A stretch of DNA of 64,000 bases from Nocardioidaceae bacterium (GCA_017744365.1 JAGIBL010000007.1:1-64000); one strand, 5' to 3'; positions 34,109 to 42,645 are shown, counted from the first letter of the stretch. The notes: generated by a model from the letters alone, not told the origin. A program made the numbers and translations.

Positions 34109-35311
34109 TTAGGGCAGCGGGGCGATCGGGGGGCGGTGGCCGGCGTACTGGAGACGTTCCATCCGGGCCAGGGCTCGGGCGGCGCGGCGGTCGAGGAGGG
34201 TGGTGCCGCCGGGGAGGCGGCCGAGGACGTGGGTCCAGAGGACGTTGGCGGGGATCCGGAGTGCCGGGTACCAGGGCGGGCGCGCGGGCTGGCCGACGTC
34301 GCGCATCCCGTAGCCGAGGTTCAGGTACGTCGCCATGCTCAGCGAGCGCTCCCGCTCGTAGGCCCGCCGCCAGCGGGAGATCCCCGGGGCGTGGTCGTGC
34401 ATGTGGACGAGTCCCGCGCCGAGCTGCTTCGAGGCTTCCTCCGGGGCGGAGAAGCCGGCGATCACGTTGCCCAGCACCCGCCGGCCGACCCGCTCGGTGC
34501 GCGGCAGCCAGCGCTCCTCCACGCCCATCAGCCAGCCGACGTACGACCAGAGGTGCATGATCGCGGCGGCGTCCTCGCGCGGGACCCGGATGCCGAGCAC
34601 GCGCGCCTGGAGCAGGTAGCTGGTGCTGAACGAGCCGATCGTGCCGGCCCGGTCGTAGGCGTTGATCGGTACTCCGCGGAACTCCCAGTCCCACGACGGG
34701 TCGCGCTCGAGCTGGTAGTTCACGAATGCGTGCATCACCCGGACGTGCACCGAGAGCCGCCAGCCCTGGCCGTCTCGCGCCATCGCGCCCGGTGCCGTGC
34801 AGGCCAGCCACCACTGGCCGGTCTCGCCGACCCGCTGGAGCGTCTCCGACCCGATCCGCCCGGTGCGCACCAGCGGCTGCAGGGCCCCCCCGCTGCGGTA
34901 GCCGCCGAGCAGCGACCCGAAGGCGAGGATGTCGAAGCCGTCCTTGCCGATCCGCCGGGCCGCCGCGCCACCGCGGGCGAGCAGGTCGTCGTCGACCCAG
35001 GCGGGTCGGTTCTCCAGGTGGTCGAGGAAGTCGCGCAGCGCCGGCGGCGCATCCGGTACGACGTCCCCGGACAGCGCCGCGCGCACCTGCGGCATGGTCA
35101 GCGTCTTCTCCTCGCGCACGGCCCGGACCAGCCGGTCGGCGAGCTCGTCGCGGCGGTTGAGCCCGCTGGTCAGCTCGGCCAACTCCTCCCCGTGCATGCG
35201 CGCCCCGGGGCCGGCGAGCGCCAGCATCGGCTTGGCGAACCGCTCCGACCAGGCCGGGGCGGACCGGTAGCGGGTGGGCACGGTCGCTGTCGGGGCCAGG
35301 TCCGCGGTCAT
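34109..35311 (-). CDS. MpaB/DUF2236 family oxygenase-like protein
   Basis: The 400-aa mostly helical protein has family blocks AFGSLLGGYRSGGAL, VHVRVMHAFVNYQLERDP (conserved His), YDRAGTIGSFSTSYLLQ, HLWSYVGWLMGVEERWLP and HMHDHAP. The family includes heme-b latex-clearing-protein-like oxygenases and fungal MpaB; the substrate here is unknown. ATG 35311 is chosen because a TATCGT box ends 7 nt before it; the in-frame GTG 35320 would overlap that box. Divergent from a TetR regulator that probably controls it. Confidence 0.85.
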   Translation of the reverse strand: MTADLAPTATVPTRYRSAPAWSERFAKPMLALAGPGARMHGEELAELTSGLNRRDELADRLVRAVREEKTLTMPQVRAALSGDVVPDAPPALRDFLDHLENRPAWVDDDLLARGGAAARRIGKDGFDILAFGSLLGGYRSGGALQPLVRTGRIGSETLQRVGETGQWWLACTAPGAMARDGQGWRLSVHVRVMHAFVNYQLERDPSWDWEFRGVPINAYDRAGTIGSFSTSYLLQARVLGIRVPREDAAAIMHLWSYVGWLMGVEERWLPRTERVGRRVLGNVIAGFSAPEEASKQLGAGLVHMHDHAPGISRWRRAYERERSLSMATYLNLGYGMRDVGQPARPPWYPALRIPANVLWTHVLGRLPGGTTLLDRRAARALARMERLQYAGHRPPIAPLP

Positions 35312-35318
35312 GTGCTCC

Positions 35319-35328
35319 ACGATAAGAT
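35319..35328. promoter_or_regulatory. Overlapping divergent -10 boxes sharing TA (TATCGT minus, TAAGAT plus)
   Basis: Minus TATCGT (35319-35324) serves the MpaB-like gene and plus TAAGAT (35323-35328) serves tetR; the boxes share the TA at 35323-35324. Each is followed 6-7 nt later by an ATG. Confidence 0.55.
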
Positions 35329-35341
35329 GAGTAAATGCTCA
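35328..35341. promoter_or_regulatory. Operator-like dyad TGAG-TAAATG-CTCA
   Basis: The 4-bp arms and spacing suit TetR-family operators. The dyad covers the plus-strand start site and lies next to both -10 boxes, so one bound regulator could silence both genes. Confidence 0.45.
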
Positions 35342-35373
35342 GGTTCCACTCGCGTTCCCGCGGCAGCTCGTGA
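35335..35373 (+). CDS. Candidate 12-aa leader peptide coupled to tetR
   Basis: ATG 35335 lies 6 nt after the plus -10 box TAAGAT, the leaderless position. The frame encodes MLRFHSRSRGSS, and its TGA (35371-35373) overlaps the tetR GTG (35370-35372) in a GTGA junction. If tetR is transcribed from that box, ribosomes would load at this ATG and pass to tetR by coupling. Too short for codon statistics; inferred from position only. Confidence 0.4.
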   Translation: MLRFHSRSRGSS

Positions 35374-35978
35374 CCGCCGCTCGTAGGCGCCGGGCACCGG
35401 TCCAGGCGCGCTCGAAGGCCATGGTGGAGGCGATCCTGGACGCGGCCGTTCGCGTTCTGACCTCCTCCGGCTACGGCCAGATGAGCACCAACCGGATCGC
35501 CGACGAGGCCGAGGTCAGCGTCGGCTCGCTGTACCGGTACTTCGGCGACAAGGACGAGATCTTCGAGGAGCTGCGCGCCCGGGCGACCGAGGAGATCATG
35601 CGTGATCTCACCGACGCGATCGCCGAGGCCGCCGGGAAGCCGCCGCGGATCGGGGTGCGGGCCGTCGTGGCCGCGCTGGTCGGCTCGCTTCAGCGCAACG
35701 GCGCCGTGGTCCGGGCGCTGGTCAACGAGGTGCCGATGGGCACGCAGTCCAACGTGCTGCCCGAGATCGAGCGCGGCCTGGCCCAGTTCACCCGGATCTA
35801 CGCCGCCCAGCAGCTCCCGCAGGTGCCGCGCGAGGAGATGGACGCGCGGATCTACCTGGCGATGGGGATCACCCTGAACAGCTGCCTGCGGATCGCCCTG
35901 GAGCGGCCGCCCGAGCTCGACGAGGACCACCTGATCGACATGGTGGCCGCGATGCTCTCGCTCGGGCTGACCGCATGA
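35370..35978 (+). CDS. TetR-family transcriptional regulator
   Basis: The 202-aa regulator has an N-terminal helix-turn-helix (VRVLTSSGYGQMSTNRIADE, VSVGSLYRYFGDKDEIFEEL) and a ligand-binding helical domain to the end. It is divergent from the MpaB-like oxygenase gene, the usual arrangement for a local repressor; the TGAG/CTCA dyad between them is its likely target. It converges on the carboxylase alpha gene with a large palindromic element between. Confidence 0.92.
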   Translation: MTAARRRRAPVQARSKAMVEAILDAAVRVLTSSGYGQMSTNRIADEAEVSVGSLYRYFGDKDEIFEELRARATEEIMRDLTDAIAEAAGKPPRIGVRAVVAALVGSLQRNGAVVRALVNEVPMGTQSNVLPEIERGLAQFTRIYAAQQLPQVPREEMDARIYLAMGITLNSCLRIALERPPELDEDHLIDMVAAMLSLGLTA

Positions 35979-36096
35979 ACGCTGACCTGGCGCAAAAGAG
36001 CGCGTAATTACGCTGACCCGGCGCAAAGGTGCGAGTGCACTCGCACCTTTGCGCCGGGTCAGCGTCAGGACAGGTACTTTTGCGCCAGGTCGGCGT
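35979..36096. repeat. Convergent-junction element C with a perfect 56-bp palindrome
   Basis: Four copies of a word near ACGCTGACCyGGCGCAAAAG occur: plus 35979-35998 and 36010-36037, minus 36038-36065 and 36077-36096. The inner pair is a perfect gap-free 56-bp palindrome (36010-36065). The outer pair is a 20-bp inverted repeat with one mismatch. The element begins one base after the tetR stop and touches the stop codon of the convergent gene. Confidence 0.85.
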
Positions 36097-37883
36097 CAGT
36101 CCTTGATCTCGGCGAGGACCTCGCCGTTGCCGACGGTGGCGCCGACCTCGGCGGTCAGGCCGGTGATGGTGCCGGCCTTGTGCGCCTTGAGGGGCTGCTC
36201 CATCTTCATCGCCTCGAGGACCACGACCACGTCGCCTTCCTCGACCAGGCCGCCTTCCTCGACGGCGACCTTGACGATGGTCCCCTGCATCGGGCTGGTG
36301 ACCGCGTCGCCGGAGGCGGCGGCGCCGGCCTTCTTGCCCGCGGCGCGCTTCGGCTTCTTCGTGCCGGCCGCGGGAGCCGAGCCGATGCCACCCAGGCCGG
36401 CGGGGAGGACGACCTCGAGGCGGCGGCCGCCGACCTCGACGGTCACGGTCTGGCGCTCGCCCTCCTCCGCGGGCTCGCCGGCCTCTCCGCCGTACGGCGT
36501 GATGCGGTTGTCGAAGTCGGTCTCGATCCAGGTCGTGTAGACGCTGAACTCGCCCTGCCCGGACGGGGTGCTCGCACCGACGTACGCCGGGTCCTCGATC
36601 ACGGCCTGGTGGAACGGGATCACGGTGGGCATGCCGTCGACGCGGAACTCCGAGAGCGCGCGGCGGGAGCGCTCGAGGGCCTGGGTGCGGTCGCGGCCGG
36701 TGACGATGAGCTTGGCGATCAGCGAGTCGAACGAGCCGGGCACGGTCTCGCCCTTCTCGTAGCCGCCGTCGACGCGCACGCCCGGGCCCTGCGGGGGTGC
36801 CCACTCGGTCAGCGTGCCGGGGGCGGGCATGAAGTTGCGGCCGCCGTCCTCGGCGTTGATGCGGTACTCGATGGAGTGGCCGATGATCTCGGGGTCGTCG
36901 TACCCGAGCTCCTCGCCGGCCGCGATACGGAACATCTCCCGGACCAGGTCGATCCCGGTGACCTCCTCGGAGACGCAGTGCTCGACCTGGAGGCGGGTGT
37001 TGACCTCGAGGAACGAGATGGTGCCGTCCGCGGCGACGAGGAACTCGCACGTCCCGGCGCCGACGTAGCCGGCCTCGCGCAGGATCGCCTTGGATGACTC
37101 GTACAGCCGGGCGATCTGGTCGTCGGAGAGGAACGGCGCCGGGGCCTCCTCGACCAGCTTCTGGTGCCGGCGCTGCAGCGAGCAGTCGCGGGTGCTGACC
37201 ACCACGACGTTGCCGTGGGAGTCGGCCAGGCACTGGGTCTCGACGTGACGCGGCCGGTCCAGGAACTTCTCCACCAGGCACTCGCCGCGACCGAACGCGC
37301 CGATGGCCTCGCGGACCGCGGACTCGTAGAGCTCGGGGATCTCCTCCAGGGTGCGGGCGACCTTGAGGCCGCGGCCGCCGCCACCGAAGACGGCCTTGAT
37401 CGCGACCGGCAGCCCGTTGGCCTTGGCGAACTCGACGACCTCGTCGGCGTCCTCGACCGGGTCCTTGAGACCCGGGGCGAGCGGGGCGCCGGCCGCGAGC
37501 GCGATCTGCTTGGCCTTGGCCTTGTCGCCGAGCGCGTCGATGGCCGCGGGGGAGGGGCCGATCCAGATCAGCCCGGCGTCGATGACCGCCTGGGCGAACA
37601 GCGCGTTCTCGGCGAGGAAGCCGTAGCCCGGGTGCACCGAGTCGGCCCCCGCACGCTTCGCGACGTCGATGATCTTGGCGATGTCCAGGTAGGACTCCGC
37701 GGGCGTGGCCCCACCCAGGGAGTGGGCCTCGTCGGCCAGCCGCACGAACAGCGCGTCCCGGTCCGGGTCGGCGTAGACCGCCACGCTGCCGATCCCGGCG
37801 TCCTTGCACGCCCGGATCACCCGGACGGCGATCTCACCACGGTTGGCGATCAGAACCTTCTGCAGCGGACGGATGTCGGGCAC
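36096..37883 (-). CDS. Acyl-CoA (acetyl/propionyl) carboxylase alpha subunit: biotin carboxylase + BCCP
   Basis: The 595-aa fused subunit has a biotin carboxylase N-domain ([18 protein letters not shown]), an ATP-grasp glycine loop ([11 protein letters not shown]), [11 protein letters not shown], the catalytic [10 protein letters not shown] and a C-terminal biotinyl domain with [11 protein letters not shown] (biotin Lys560). It carboxylates biotin for the beta subunit at 50.6-52.3 kb and feeds methylmalonyl-CoA to MutAB if it is the propionyl form. GTG 37883 is chosen because aggag lies 6 bases upstream; TTG 37889 would abut that site. Confidence 0.95.
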   Translation of the reverse strand: MPDIRPLQKVLIANRGEIAVRVIRACKDAGIGSVAVYADPDRDALFVRLADEAHSLGGATPAESYLDIAKIIDVAKRAGADSVHPGYGFLAENALFAQAVIDAGLIWIGPSPAAIDALGDKAKAKQIALAAGAPLAPGLKDPVEDADEVVEFAKANGLPVAIKAVFGGGGRGLKVARTLEEIPELYESAVREAIGAFGRGECLVEKFLDRPRHVETQCLADSHGNVVVVSTRDCSLQRRHQKLVEEAPAPFLSDDQIARLYESSKAILREAGYVGAGTCEFLVAADGTISFLEVNTRLQVEHCVSEEVTGIDLVREMFRIAAGEELGYDDPEIIGHSIEYRINAEDGGRNFMPAPGTLTEWAPPQGPGVRVDGGYEKGETVPGSFDSLIAKLIVTGRDRTQALERSRRALSEFRVDGMPTVIPFHQAVIEDPAYVGASTPSGQGEFSVYTTWIETDFDNRITPYGGEAGEPAEEGERQTVTVEVGGRRLEVVLPAGLGGIGSAPAAGTKKPKRAAGKKAGAAASGDAVTSPMQGTIVKVAVEEGGLVEEGDVVVVLEAMKMEQPLKAHKAGTITGLTAEVGATVGNGEVLAEIKD

Positions 37884-37891
37884 GCTCAACT

Positions 37892-37903
37892 CCTGACGTC
37901 AGG
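37892..37903. promoter_or_regulatory. Perfect palindrome CCTGACGTCAGG in the carboxylase leader
   Basis: It spans part of the ribosome-binding sequence and lies 12 bases downstream of the minus-strand -10 TAGACT (37916-37921). It may be an operator; it shares GACGTC with the mutA palindrome. Confidence 0.4.
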
Positions 37904-37915
37904 TCGGTCCCGGGG

Positions 37916-37921
37916 AGTCTA
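37916..37921 (-). promoter_or_regulatory. -10 box TAGACT of the carboxylase alpha gene
   Basis: It would give a leader of about 25 bases that contains the aggag ribosome site before GTG 37883. Confidence 0.45.
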
Positions 37922-37996
37922 TTGCGCGTCCCGGTGGCCTCCGCGCGGGGTCTCATACCGCGGGTATGGCGCCCGGTGCGGCGCCCCGGACGGCGT

Positions 37997-38440
37997 TCAG
38001 CGACCGGGCTTGTAGACCATGAGGAAGACGATCCCGGCGAAGATCAGGCCGATCACGCCGCCCCCGGCCGCGACCCGCGCGGTGAGCGAGTCGACCGCCT
38101 CGCCTACCGTGATCCGGGTGGTCGCCTGCTGCAGCGCCGGCACCACCAGCGCCAGCGCGATGCCGACGGCGACCAGCCAGAGCAGGGCGGAGACCCAGAT
38201 CCAGGCCTCGGAGAACTCGGCGACCGTGTGGCCGTGCCGCTTGGAGGACATCACCCCGAACCCGAGGACCACCACCAGCACCGAGACGTAGGAGTAGATC
38301 GTGATCGTCCGTGCCGACGTGGCGGTCGCGCCGGCGTCGGCCTGACGCAGCCCGCGGGCGGCCGTGGTGGCGGCGTGCACCAGCGGGCCGATGGCGAAGA
38401 TGGCGGTGAGCAGGTGCAGGGCGAAGAGGATCTTGAACAC
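37997..38440 (-). CDS. DUF2269-like small integral membrane protein
   Basis: The 147-aa protein has four hydrophobic segments (near residues 1-25, 48-66, 80-104 and 125-143) and a conserved-looking N-terminus MFKILFALHLLTAIFAIGP. Function unknown. GTG 38440 lies 6 nt after a TAGCCT box. It is divergent from an acyl-CoA dehydrogenase, with an operator-like dyad between the two promoters, so the two may be co-regulated. Confidence 0.78.
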   Translation of the reverse strand: MFKILFALHLLTAIFAIGPLVHAATTAARGLRQADAGATATSARTITIYSYVSVLVVVLGFGVMSSKRHGHTVAEFSEAWIWVSALLWLVAVGIALALVVPALQQATTRITVGEAVDSLTARVAAGGGVIGLIFAGIVFLMVYKPGR

Positions 38441-38446
38441 GTGCCG

Positions 38447-38452
38447 AGGCTA
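38447..38452 (-). promoter_or_regulatory. -10 box TAGCCT of the DUF2269-like gene, leaderless
   Basis: Minus-strand TAGCCT ends 6 nt before GTG 38440. Confidence 0.5.
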
Positions 38453-38455
38453 GCC

Positions 38456-38473
38456 GGTTAGCGATCGTTAACC
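38456..38473. promoter_or_regulatory. Operator-like dyad GGTTA-gCGATCGt-TAACC
   Basis: This 18-bp near-perfect palindrome (one mismatched pair) lies between two divergent -10 boxes, over the -35 region of both. It fits a TetR-type lipid-metabolism regulator (inference). Confidence 0.5.
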
Positions 38474-38482
38474 TTTCCGTCT

Positions 38483-38488
38483 ACAGTG
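38483..38488 (+). promoter_or_regulatory. -10 box TACAGT of the acyl-CoA dehydrogenase gene, leaderless
   Basis: TACAGT ends 5 nt before ATG 38494. Confidence 0.55.
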
Positions 38489-38493
38489 GTCCC

Positions 38494-39675
38494 ATGACCT
38501 TCCAGCTGTCCGACGAGCACGAGCAGTTCCGCCGTACGGTGCGCGACTTCGCCGAGAAGGAGATCGCCCCGCACGCCGCCGCCTGGGACCGCGAGCACCA
38601 CTTCCCGGTCGACGTGGTGCACAAGATGGGCGACCTCGGCCTGTTCGGGCTGACCGCCCCGGAGGAGTACGGCGGCGCCGGCCTGACCGGCGAGGAGGGC
38701 GGCTTCACCAGCCTGTGCCTGGCCATCGAGGAGATCGGCAGGGTCGACCAGTCCATGGGCGTGACCCTGGAGGCCGGCGTCGGCCTCGGCATCACCCCGA
38801 TCCTCGAGTACGGCACCGAGGAGCAGAAGCAGACCTGGCTGCCCGACCTGGTCGCCGGTCGCACGCTGGCCGGCTTCGGGCTCACCGAGCCGGGCGCCGG
38901 CTCGGACGCCTCGGCCACCAAGACCAAGGCCGACCTGCGCGACGGCGAGTGGCTGCTCAACGGGTCCAAGCAGTTCATCACCAACTCCGGCTCGTCGATC
39001 ACCTCGGTGGTCACGGTGACCGCCCGGACCGGCACCGGTGAGAACGGCAAGCCGGAGATCTCCGCACTGCTGGTCCCGGCCGGCACGCCCGGGTTCACCG
39101 CCGAGAAGGCCTACGACAAGCTCGGTTGGCACGCCTCGGACACGCACCCGCTGTCCTTCGACGACGTCCGCGTCCCGGAGGCGAACCTGCTCGGTGAGCG
39201 GGGCCGCGGGTACGCCCAGTTCCTCGCCACTCTCGACGACGGCCGGGTCGCCATCGCCGCGCTCGCGGTCGGCTGCATCCAGGCCTGCCTGGACGCGTCC
39301 GTCGAGTACGCCGGCGAGCGGACCACCTTCGGGGTGCCGATCGGGCGCAAGCAGGGCGTGGCGTTCCAGATCGCCGACCTCCAGGTGATGCTCGAGGCCG
39401 CGCGGCTGCTCACCTACAAGGCCGCCGCGCTCAAGGACGCCGGCGCCCCGCGCGCCGAGTTCAAGCAGGCCGCCTCGATCGCCAAGCTCTACGCCACCGA
39501 GTCCGCAGTCACCGCGACCCGGATCGCCACCCAGGTCTTCGGCGGCTACGGCTTCATGGAGGAGTACCCGGTCGCCCGGTTCTACCGGGACGCCAAGATC
39601 CTCGAGATCGGTGAGGGGACCTCCGAGGTCCAGCGGATGCTGATCGCGCGCGGGCTCGGCCTTCCGGTCGAGTGA
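38494..39675 (+). CDS. Acyl-CoA dehydrogenase
   Basis: The 393-aa FAD enzyme oxidises acyl-CoA to 2-enoyl-CoA and passes electrons to ETF. It has GFGLTEPGAGSDAS, QFITNSGSS, ERTTFGVPIGRKQGVAFQIA, VFGGYGFMEEYPVARFYRDA and the catalytic Glu in EIGEGTSEVQR. The sequence does not fix the chain-length preference. It has a leaderless promoter and a dyad operator and stands alone before the glycan locus. Confidence 0.93.
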   Translation: MTFQLSDEHEQFRRTVRDFAEKEIAPHAAAWDREHHFPVDVVHKMGDLGLFGLTAPEEYGGAGLTGEEGGFTSLCLAIEEIGRVDQSMGVTLEAGVGLGITPILEYGTEEQKQTWLPDLVAGRTLAGFGLTEPGAGSDASATKTKADLRDGEWLLNGSKQFITNSGSSITSVVTVTARTGTGENGKPEISALLVPAGTPGFTAEKAYDKLGWHASDTHPLSFDDVRVPEANLLGERGRGYAQFLATLDDGRVAIAALAVGCIQACLDASVEYAGERTTFGVPIGRKQGVAFQIADLQVMLEAARLLTYKAAALKDAGAPRAEFKQAASIAKLYATESAVTATRIATQVFGGYGFMEEYPVARFYRDAKILEIGEGTSEVQRMLIARGLGLPVE

Positions 39676-39680
39676 TCGCC

Positions 39681-39686
39681 TACGCT
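39681..39686 (+). promoter_or_regulatory. -10 box TACGCT of the transaminase gene, leaderless
   Basis: TACGCT ends 7 nt before ATG 39694, in the 18-base gap after the dehydrogenase gene. Confidence 0.55.
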
Positions 39687-39693
39687 GGCCCGT

Positions 39694-40845
39694 ATGCCTG
39701 AACGCCCCACGATCCCGTTCACCACGCCGTTCCACGCCCCGGGTGAGGTCAAGTACGTCACCGAGTCGATCGCGTCGGGACAGACCAGCGGGGACGGGCC
39801 GTTCACCCGGCGCGCGGTCGAGCTGCTGACGCCTCTTGTCGGTGGCGGCACCTGCCTGCTGACCACTTCGTGCACGCACGCGCTGGAGATGTCCGCCCTG
39901 CTGCTCGACCTCGAGCCCGGCGACGAGGTGATCGTTCCCTCTTTCACGTTCGTCTCCTCGGTCAACGCCTTCGTGCTGCGCGGCGCGGTGCCGGTGTTCG
40001 TGGACGTCCGGCCGGACACCCTCAACCTCGACGAGGCGCGTCTGGAGGCGGCGATCACGCCGCGCACGAAGGCGGTCGTGGTGGTGCACTACGGCGGCGT
40101 CGGCTGCGAGATGGACGAGATCACCACCATCGCGGCCCGGCACGGCATCGCCGTGGTGGAGGACAACGCGCACGGCCTCGGCGGCAGCTACAAGGGACGT
40201 GTCCTCGGCTCGATCGGGGCGATGGCCACGCAGAGTTTCCACGCCACCAAGAACGTCTCCTGCGGCGAGGGGGGCGCGATCGTGCTCAACGACCCCGCGC
40301 TGGTCGAGCGGGCCGAGATCATCCGGGAGAAGGGCACCAACCGCAGCCAGTTCTTCCGCGGCATGGTGGACAAGTACCGGTGGATGGACGTCGGCTCGAG
40401 CTACCTGCCCTCGGACATCCTGGCCGCCCAGCTGTGCGCCCAGCTGGAGACCTTCGCTGCGATCCAGGCGCGACGTCACGAGATCTGGGACACCTACCAC
40501 CACGAGCTCGCGAGCTGGGCGGTGGGCCAGGGCGTCGCCCGGCCGACCGTTCCGGAGCACTGCGAGCACCCGGCTCACGTCTACTACCTGCTGCTGCCTT
40601 CGCTCGAGGATCGCGCCGCGTTCATCGCCGCGCTGGCCGCGCAGGACATCGTGGCCCCGTTCCACTACGTGCCGTTGCACGACTCCCCGGTGGGCGCGCG
40701 CCTGGGGCGGACCGCGCTCGGCGGATGCCCGGTCACCGACGACGTCTCCTCCCGCCTGGTCCGGCTGCCGCTGTTCGCGGGCCTGGACCAGGGTGACGTC
40801 GAGCGGGTGCTCGAGGCCGTCACCGCGTTCCGCACCGCCGCCTGA
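39694..40845 (+). CDS. dTDP-4-amino-4,6-dideoxygalactose transaminase (WecE/RffA-like)
   Basis: The 383-aa PLP enzyme of the DegT/DnrJ/EryC1/StrS group converts dTDP-4-keto-6-deoxyglucose plus glutamate to dTDP-Fuc4N. The PLP lysine is in FHATKNVSCGEGGA. The blocks EKGTNRSQFFRGMVDKYRW and DVGSSYLPSDILAAQL are characteristic of WecE rather than other sugar aminotransferases. A GNAT acetyltransferase follows 4 bases later, as in enterobacterial wecED, and RmlA/RmlB that make the substrate are in the same locus. Confidence 0.9.
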   Translation: MPERPTIPFTTPFHAPGEVKYVTESIASGQTSGDGPFTRRAVELLTPLVGGGTCLLTTSCTHALEMSALLLDLEPGDEVIVPSFTFVSSVNAFVLRGAVPVFVDVRPDTLNLDEARLEAAITPRTKAVVVVHYGGVGCEMDEITTIAARHGIAVVEDNAHGLGGSYKGRVLGSIGAMATQSFHATKNVSCGEGGAIVLNDPALVERAEIIREKGTNRSQFFRGMVDKYRWMDVGSSYLPSDILAAQLCAQLETFAAIQARRHEIWDTYHHELASWAVGQGVARPTVPEHCEHPAHVYYLLLPSLEDRAAFIAALAAQDIVAPFHYVPLHDSPVGARLGRTALGGCPVTDDVSSRLVRLPLFAGLDQGDVERVLEAVTAFRTAA

Positions 40846-40849
40846 GCCG

Positions 40850-41614
40850 ATGGGGTGGGCAGACCTGCGCGCCGGCGCCGAGCCGGTGCTGCGCGACTCG
40901 CCGGCCGAGGGTGACCGGTTCGGCCGCACGGTGCAGCGAATGACCTTGCCGCTGGAGTTCGCGGGGGACGACGATGCGGTCCTTGCCGTCCTCGACCGGG
41001 CCGATGCCGACGTGGTGGTGCTGCGCTACCCAGCGGCGCGGGTGGCCCTGTTCGCGCGGCTCCTCGGGCGCGGCCGTGCGGCGCTGCTCGCCGACCAGCT
41101 GGACTACTGGCGGCTGCGGGTGGGCGCCGGACGCCGTCCGGAGCCACGCCCGGACCTGGTGGTCGAGCCGGCGGCGGGCGGCCTGGACAGCCTGGTGGAC
41201 GACCTGGTCGCAGACATCTTCGCCGGCTACGGCAACCACTACCTGGCCAACCCGCTGTTCGACCCTGCGCTGGCGCTGGCGGGCTACCAGGAGTGGGCCC
41301 GGGGCAGCGCCCGCGCCGGCGGCAGCCTGGTGCTCTCGTTGGGCGGCTTCCCAGTCGCGCTCGCGACCACCGCGAGCCAGGGCGACCACCGCGAGATCGA
41401 GCTCGCCGGTGTCCGCACCGAGCGTCAGGGGCAGGGTCTTTACCCGCACCTGCTCGCCGGCGTCGAAGGCGCGGCCGCGGCGGCGGGCGAGGAGTCGGTG
41501 GTCATCTCCACGCAGGTGCACAACACCGGCGTACGGCGGGCCTGGGCACGGTACGGGTTCGAGCCGGTGGCCTGCTTCAGCACGGTGCACCTGGTCAGGG
41601 ACGGCCTGCTCTAG
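40850..41614 (+). CDS. GNAT acetyltransferase, probable dTDP-fucosamine N-acetyltransferase (WecD-like)
   Basis: The 254-aa protein has a C-terminal GNAT fold: IELAGVRTERQGQGLYPHLL, the acetyl-CoA pyrophosphate loop region, then VVISTQVHNTGVRRAWARYG and the final strand PVACFSTVHL. The N-terminal half, with DYWRLRVGAG, is WecD/RffC-like in layout. It starts 4 bases after the transaminase gene, so it very likely N-acetylates the amino sugar to dTDP-Fuc4NAc. Its stop overlaps the convergent GT2 gene by 4 bases. Confidence 0.8.
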   Translation: MGWADLRAGAEPVLRDSPAEGDRFGRTVQRMTLPLEFAGDDDAVLAVLDRADADVVVLRYPAARVALFARLLGRGRAALLADQLDYWRLRVGAGRRPEPRPDLVVEPAAGGLDSLVDDLVADIFAGYGNHYLANPLFDPALALAGYQEWARGSARAGGSLVLSLGGFPVALATTASQGDHREIELAGVRTERQGQGLYPHLLAGVEGAAAAAGEESVVISTQVHNTGVRRAWARYGFEPVACFSTVHLVRDGLL

Positions 41615-42555
41615 TGCGGTAGGTCGGGGTGGGCGTCGATGTCGCTGCGCTCCCGGACCACGTACGTCGGACGCCCGGCGTTCGACTGGTGGATACGTCC
41701 GATGTACTCGCCGAGGACGCCGATCGCGACCATCTGAGCACTCGAGAAGATCGCGATCATCGAGGCCAGGGTTGTGAAGCCGGCAACCTGGATCTTGTTG
41801 CTGAAGTACTGGTAGAGGATCACGCCGAGCAGGACCGCACCGAGCAGCCCACAGGCGGCGCCCAGGTAGATCACGAACCGCAGCGGGGCGGTGGAGTAGC
41901 CGAGCACCATGTTCATCGCGTGCCGCACCAGCATCCGCGGCGTGTAGTTGGACGTGCCTTCGGTGCGCTCGTCCATCTCCACCGTGACCCCGGTCGCCCG
42001 GGTGGTCGCCCACGAGAGCGCGACGTCCAGGTTCACGTCCGGGCTGACCAGCCCGGCGAAAGCGTCGCGCAGGTAGGTGTGGAAGGCCCGGAAGGCACTG
42101 ATCTCGTGCGCGCCCTCGATGTTCATGCCCCGGCCGATCGCCAGCTTCACGGAGCGGGACGCGAAGCTGCGCAGCCAGCCGTGCTCCTCGGTCCGCGGCA
42201 CCCCGTAGGCCAGCTCGACGTCCTCGCCGAGCGCGTCCAGGAGCACCGGCACCTCCTCGGGGAGGTGCTGGAGGTCGTCGTCCATCGTGACCGTGGTCTC
42301 GTGGCGGGCCAGGCGCACGCCGGCGAGCAGCGCGTTGTGCTGGCCGTAGTTGCGGGAGAGCCGGACAGCGCGCACGTGCGCGGTCGTGGCGGCGATCTTT
42401 TCCGCGACGGCCCAGGTGTCGTCAGGGCTGCCGTCGACGACGAGGATCACCTCGAAGGCCTCACCGCGCGCAGTGAGCACGGGGACGAGACGCTCGACCA
42501 GGCGCGGCAGTGTCTGTGCCGAGCGGTAGCAGGGGATCACGACGGAGACGGACAT
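41611..42555 (-). CDS. GT2 glycosyltransferase, membrane-bound (DPM/GtrB type)
   Basis: The 314-aa enzyme has an N-terminal GT-A domain (SVSVVIPCYRSAQTL, catalytic acidic MDDDLQHLPEE, SRNYGQHNALLAG) followed by two membrane helices (VIYLGAACGLLGAVLLGVIL and MIAIFSSAQMVAIGVLGEYI) and the conserved YIGRI tail. This is the layout of enzymes that put a sugar on polyprenyl phosphate. ATG 42555 is used because the first beta strand starts there. Confidence 0.9.
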   Translation of the reverse strand: MSVSVVIPCYRSAQTLPRLVERLVPVLTARGEAFEVILVVDGSPDDTWAVAEKIAATTAHVRAVRLSRNYGQHNALLAGVRLARHETTVTMDDDLQHLPEEVPVLLDALGEDVELAYGVPRTEEHGWLRSFASRSVKLAIGRGMNIEGAHEISAFRAFHTYLRDAFAGLVSPDVNLDVALSWATTRATGVTVEMDERTEGTSNYTPRMLVRHAMNMVLGYSTAPLRFVIYLGAACGLLGAVLLGVILYQYFSNKIQVAGFTTLASMIAIFSSAQMVAIGVLGEYIGRIHQSNAGRPTYVVRERSDIDAHPDLPH

Positions 42556-42645
42556 CGACGTGAGTCTCGCACGACCGCCGCCACGACCACGTTCGGATCC
42601 GTACCCGTGCCGCAAGTTTCTCGGCCGCGGCGCACGGCGTCCCGG

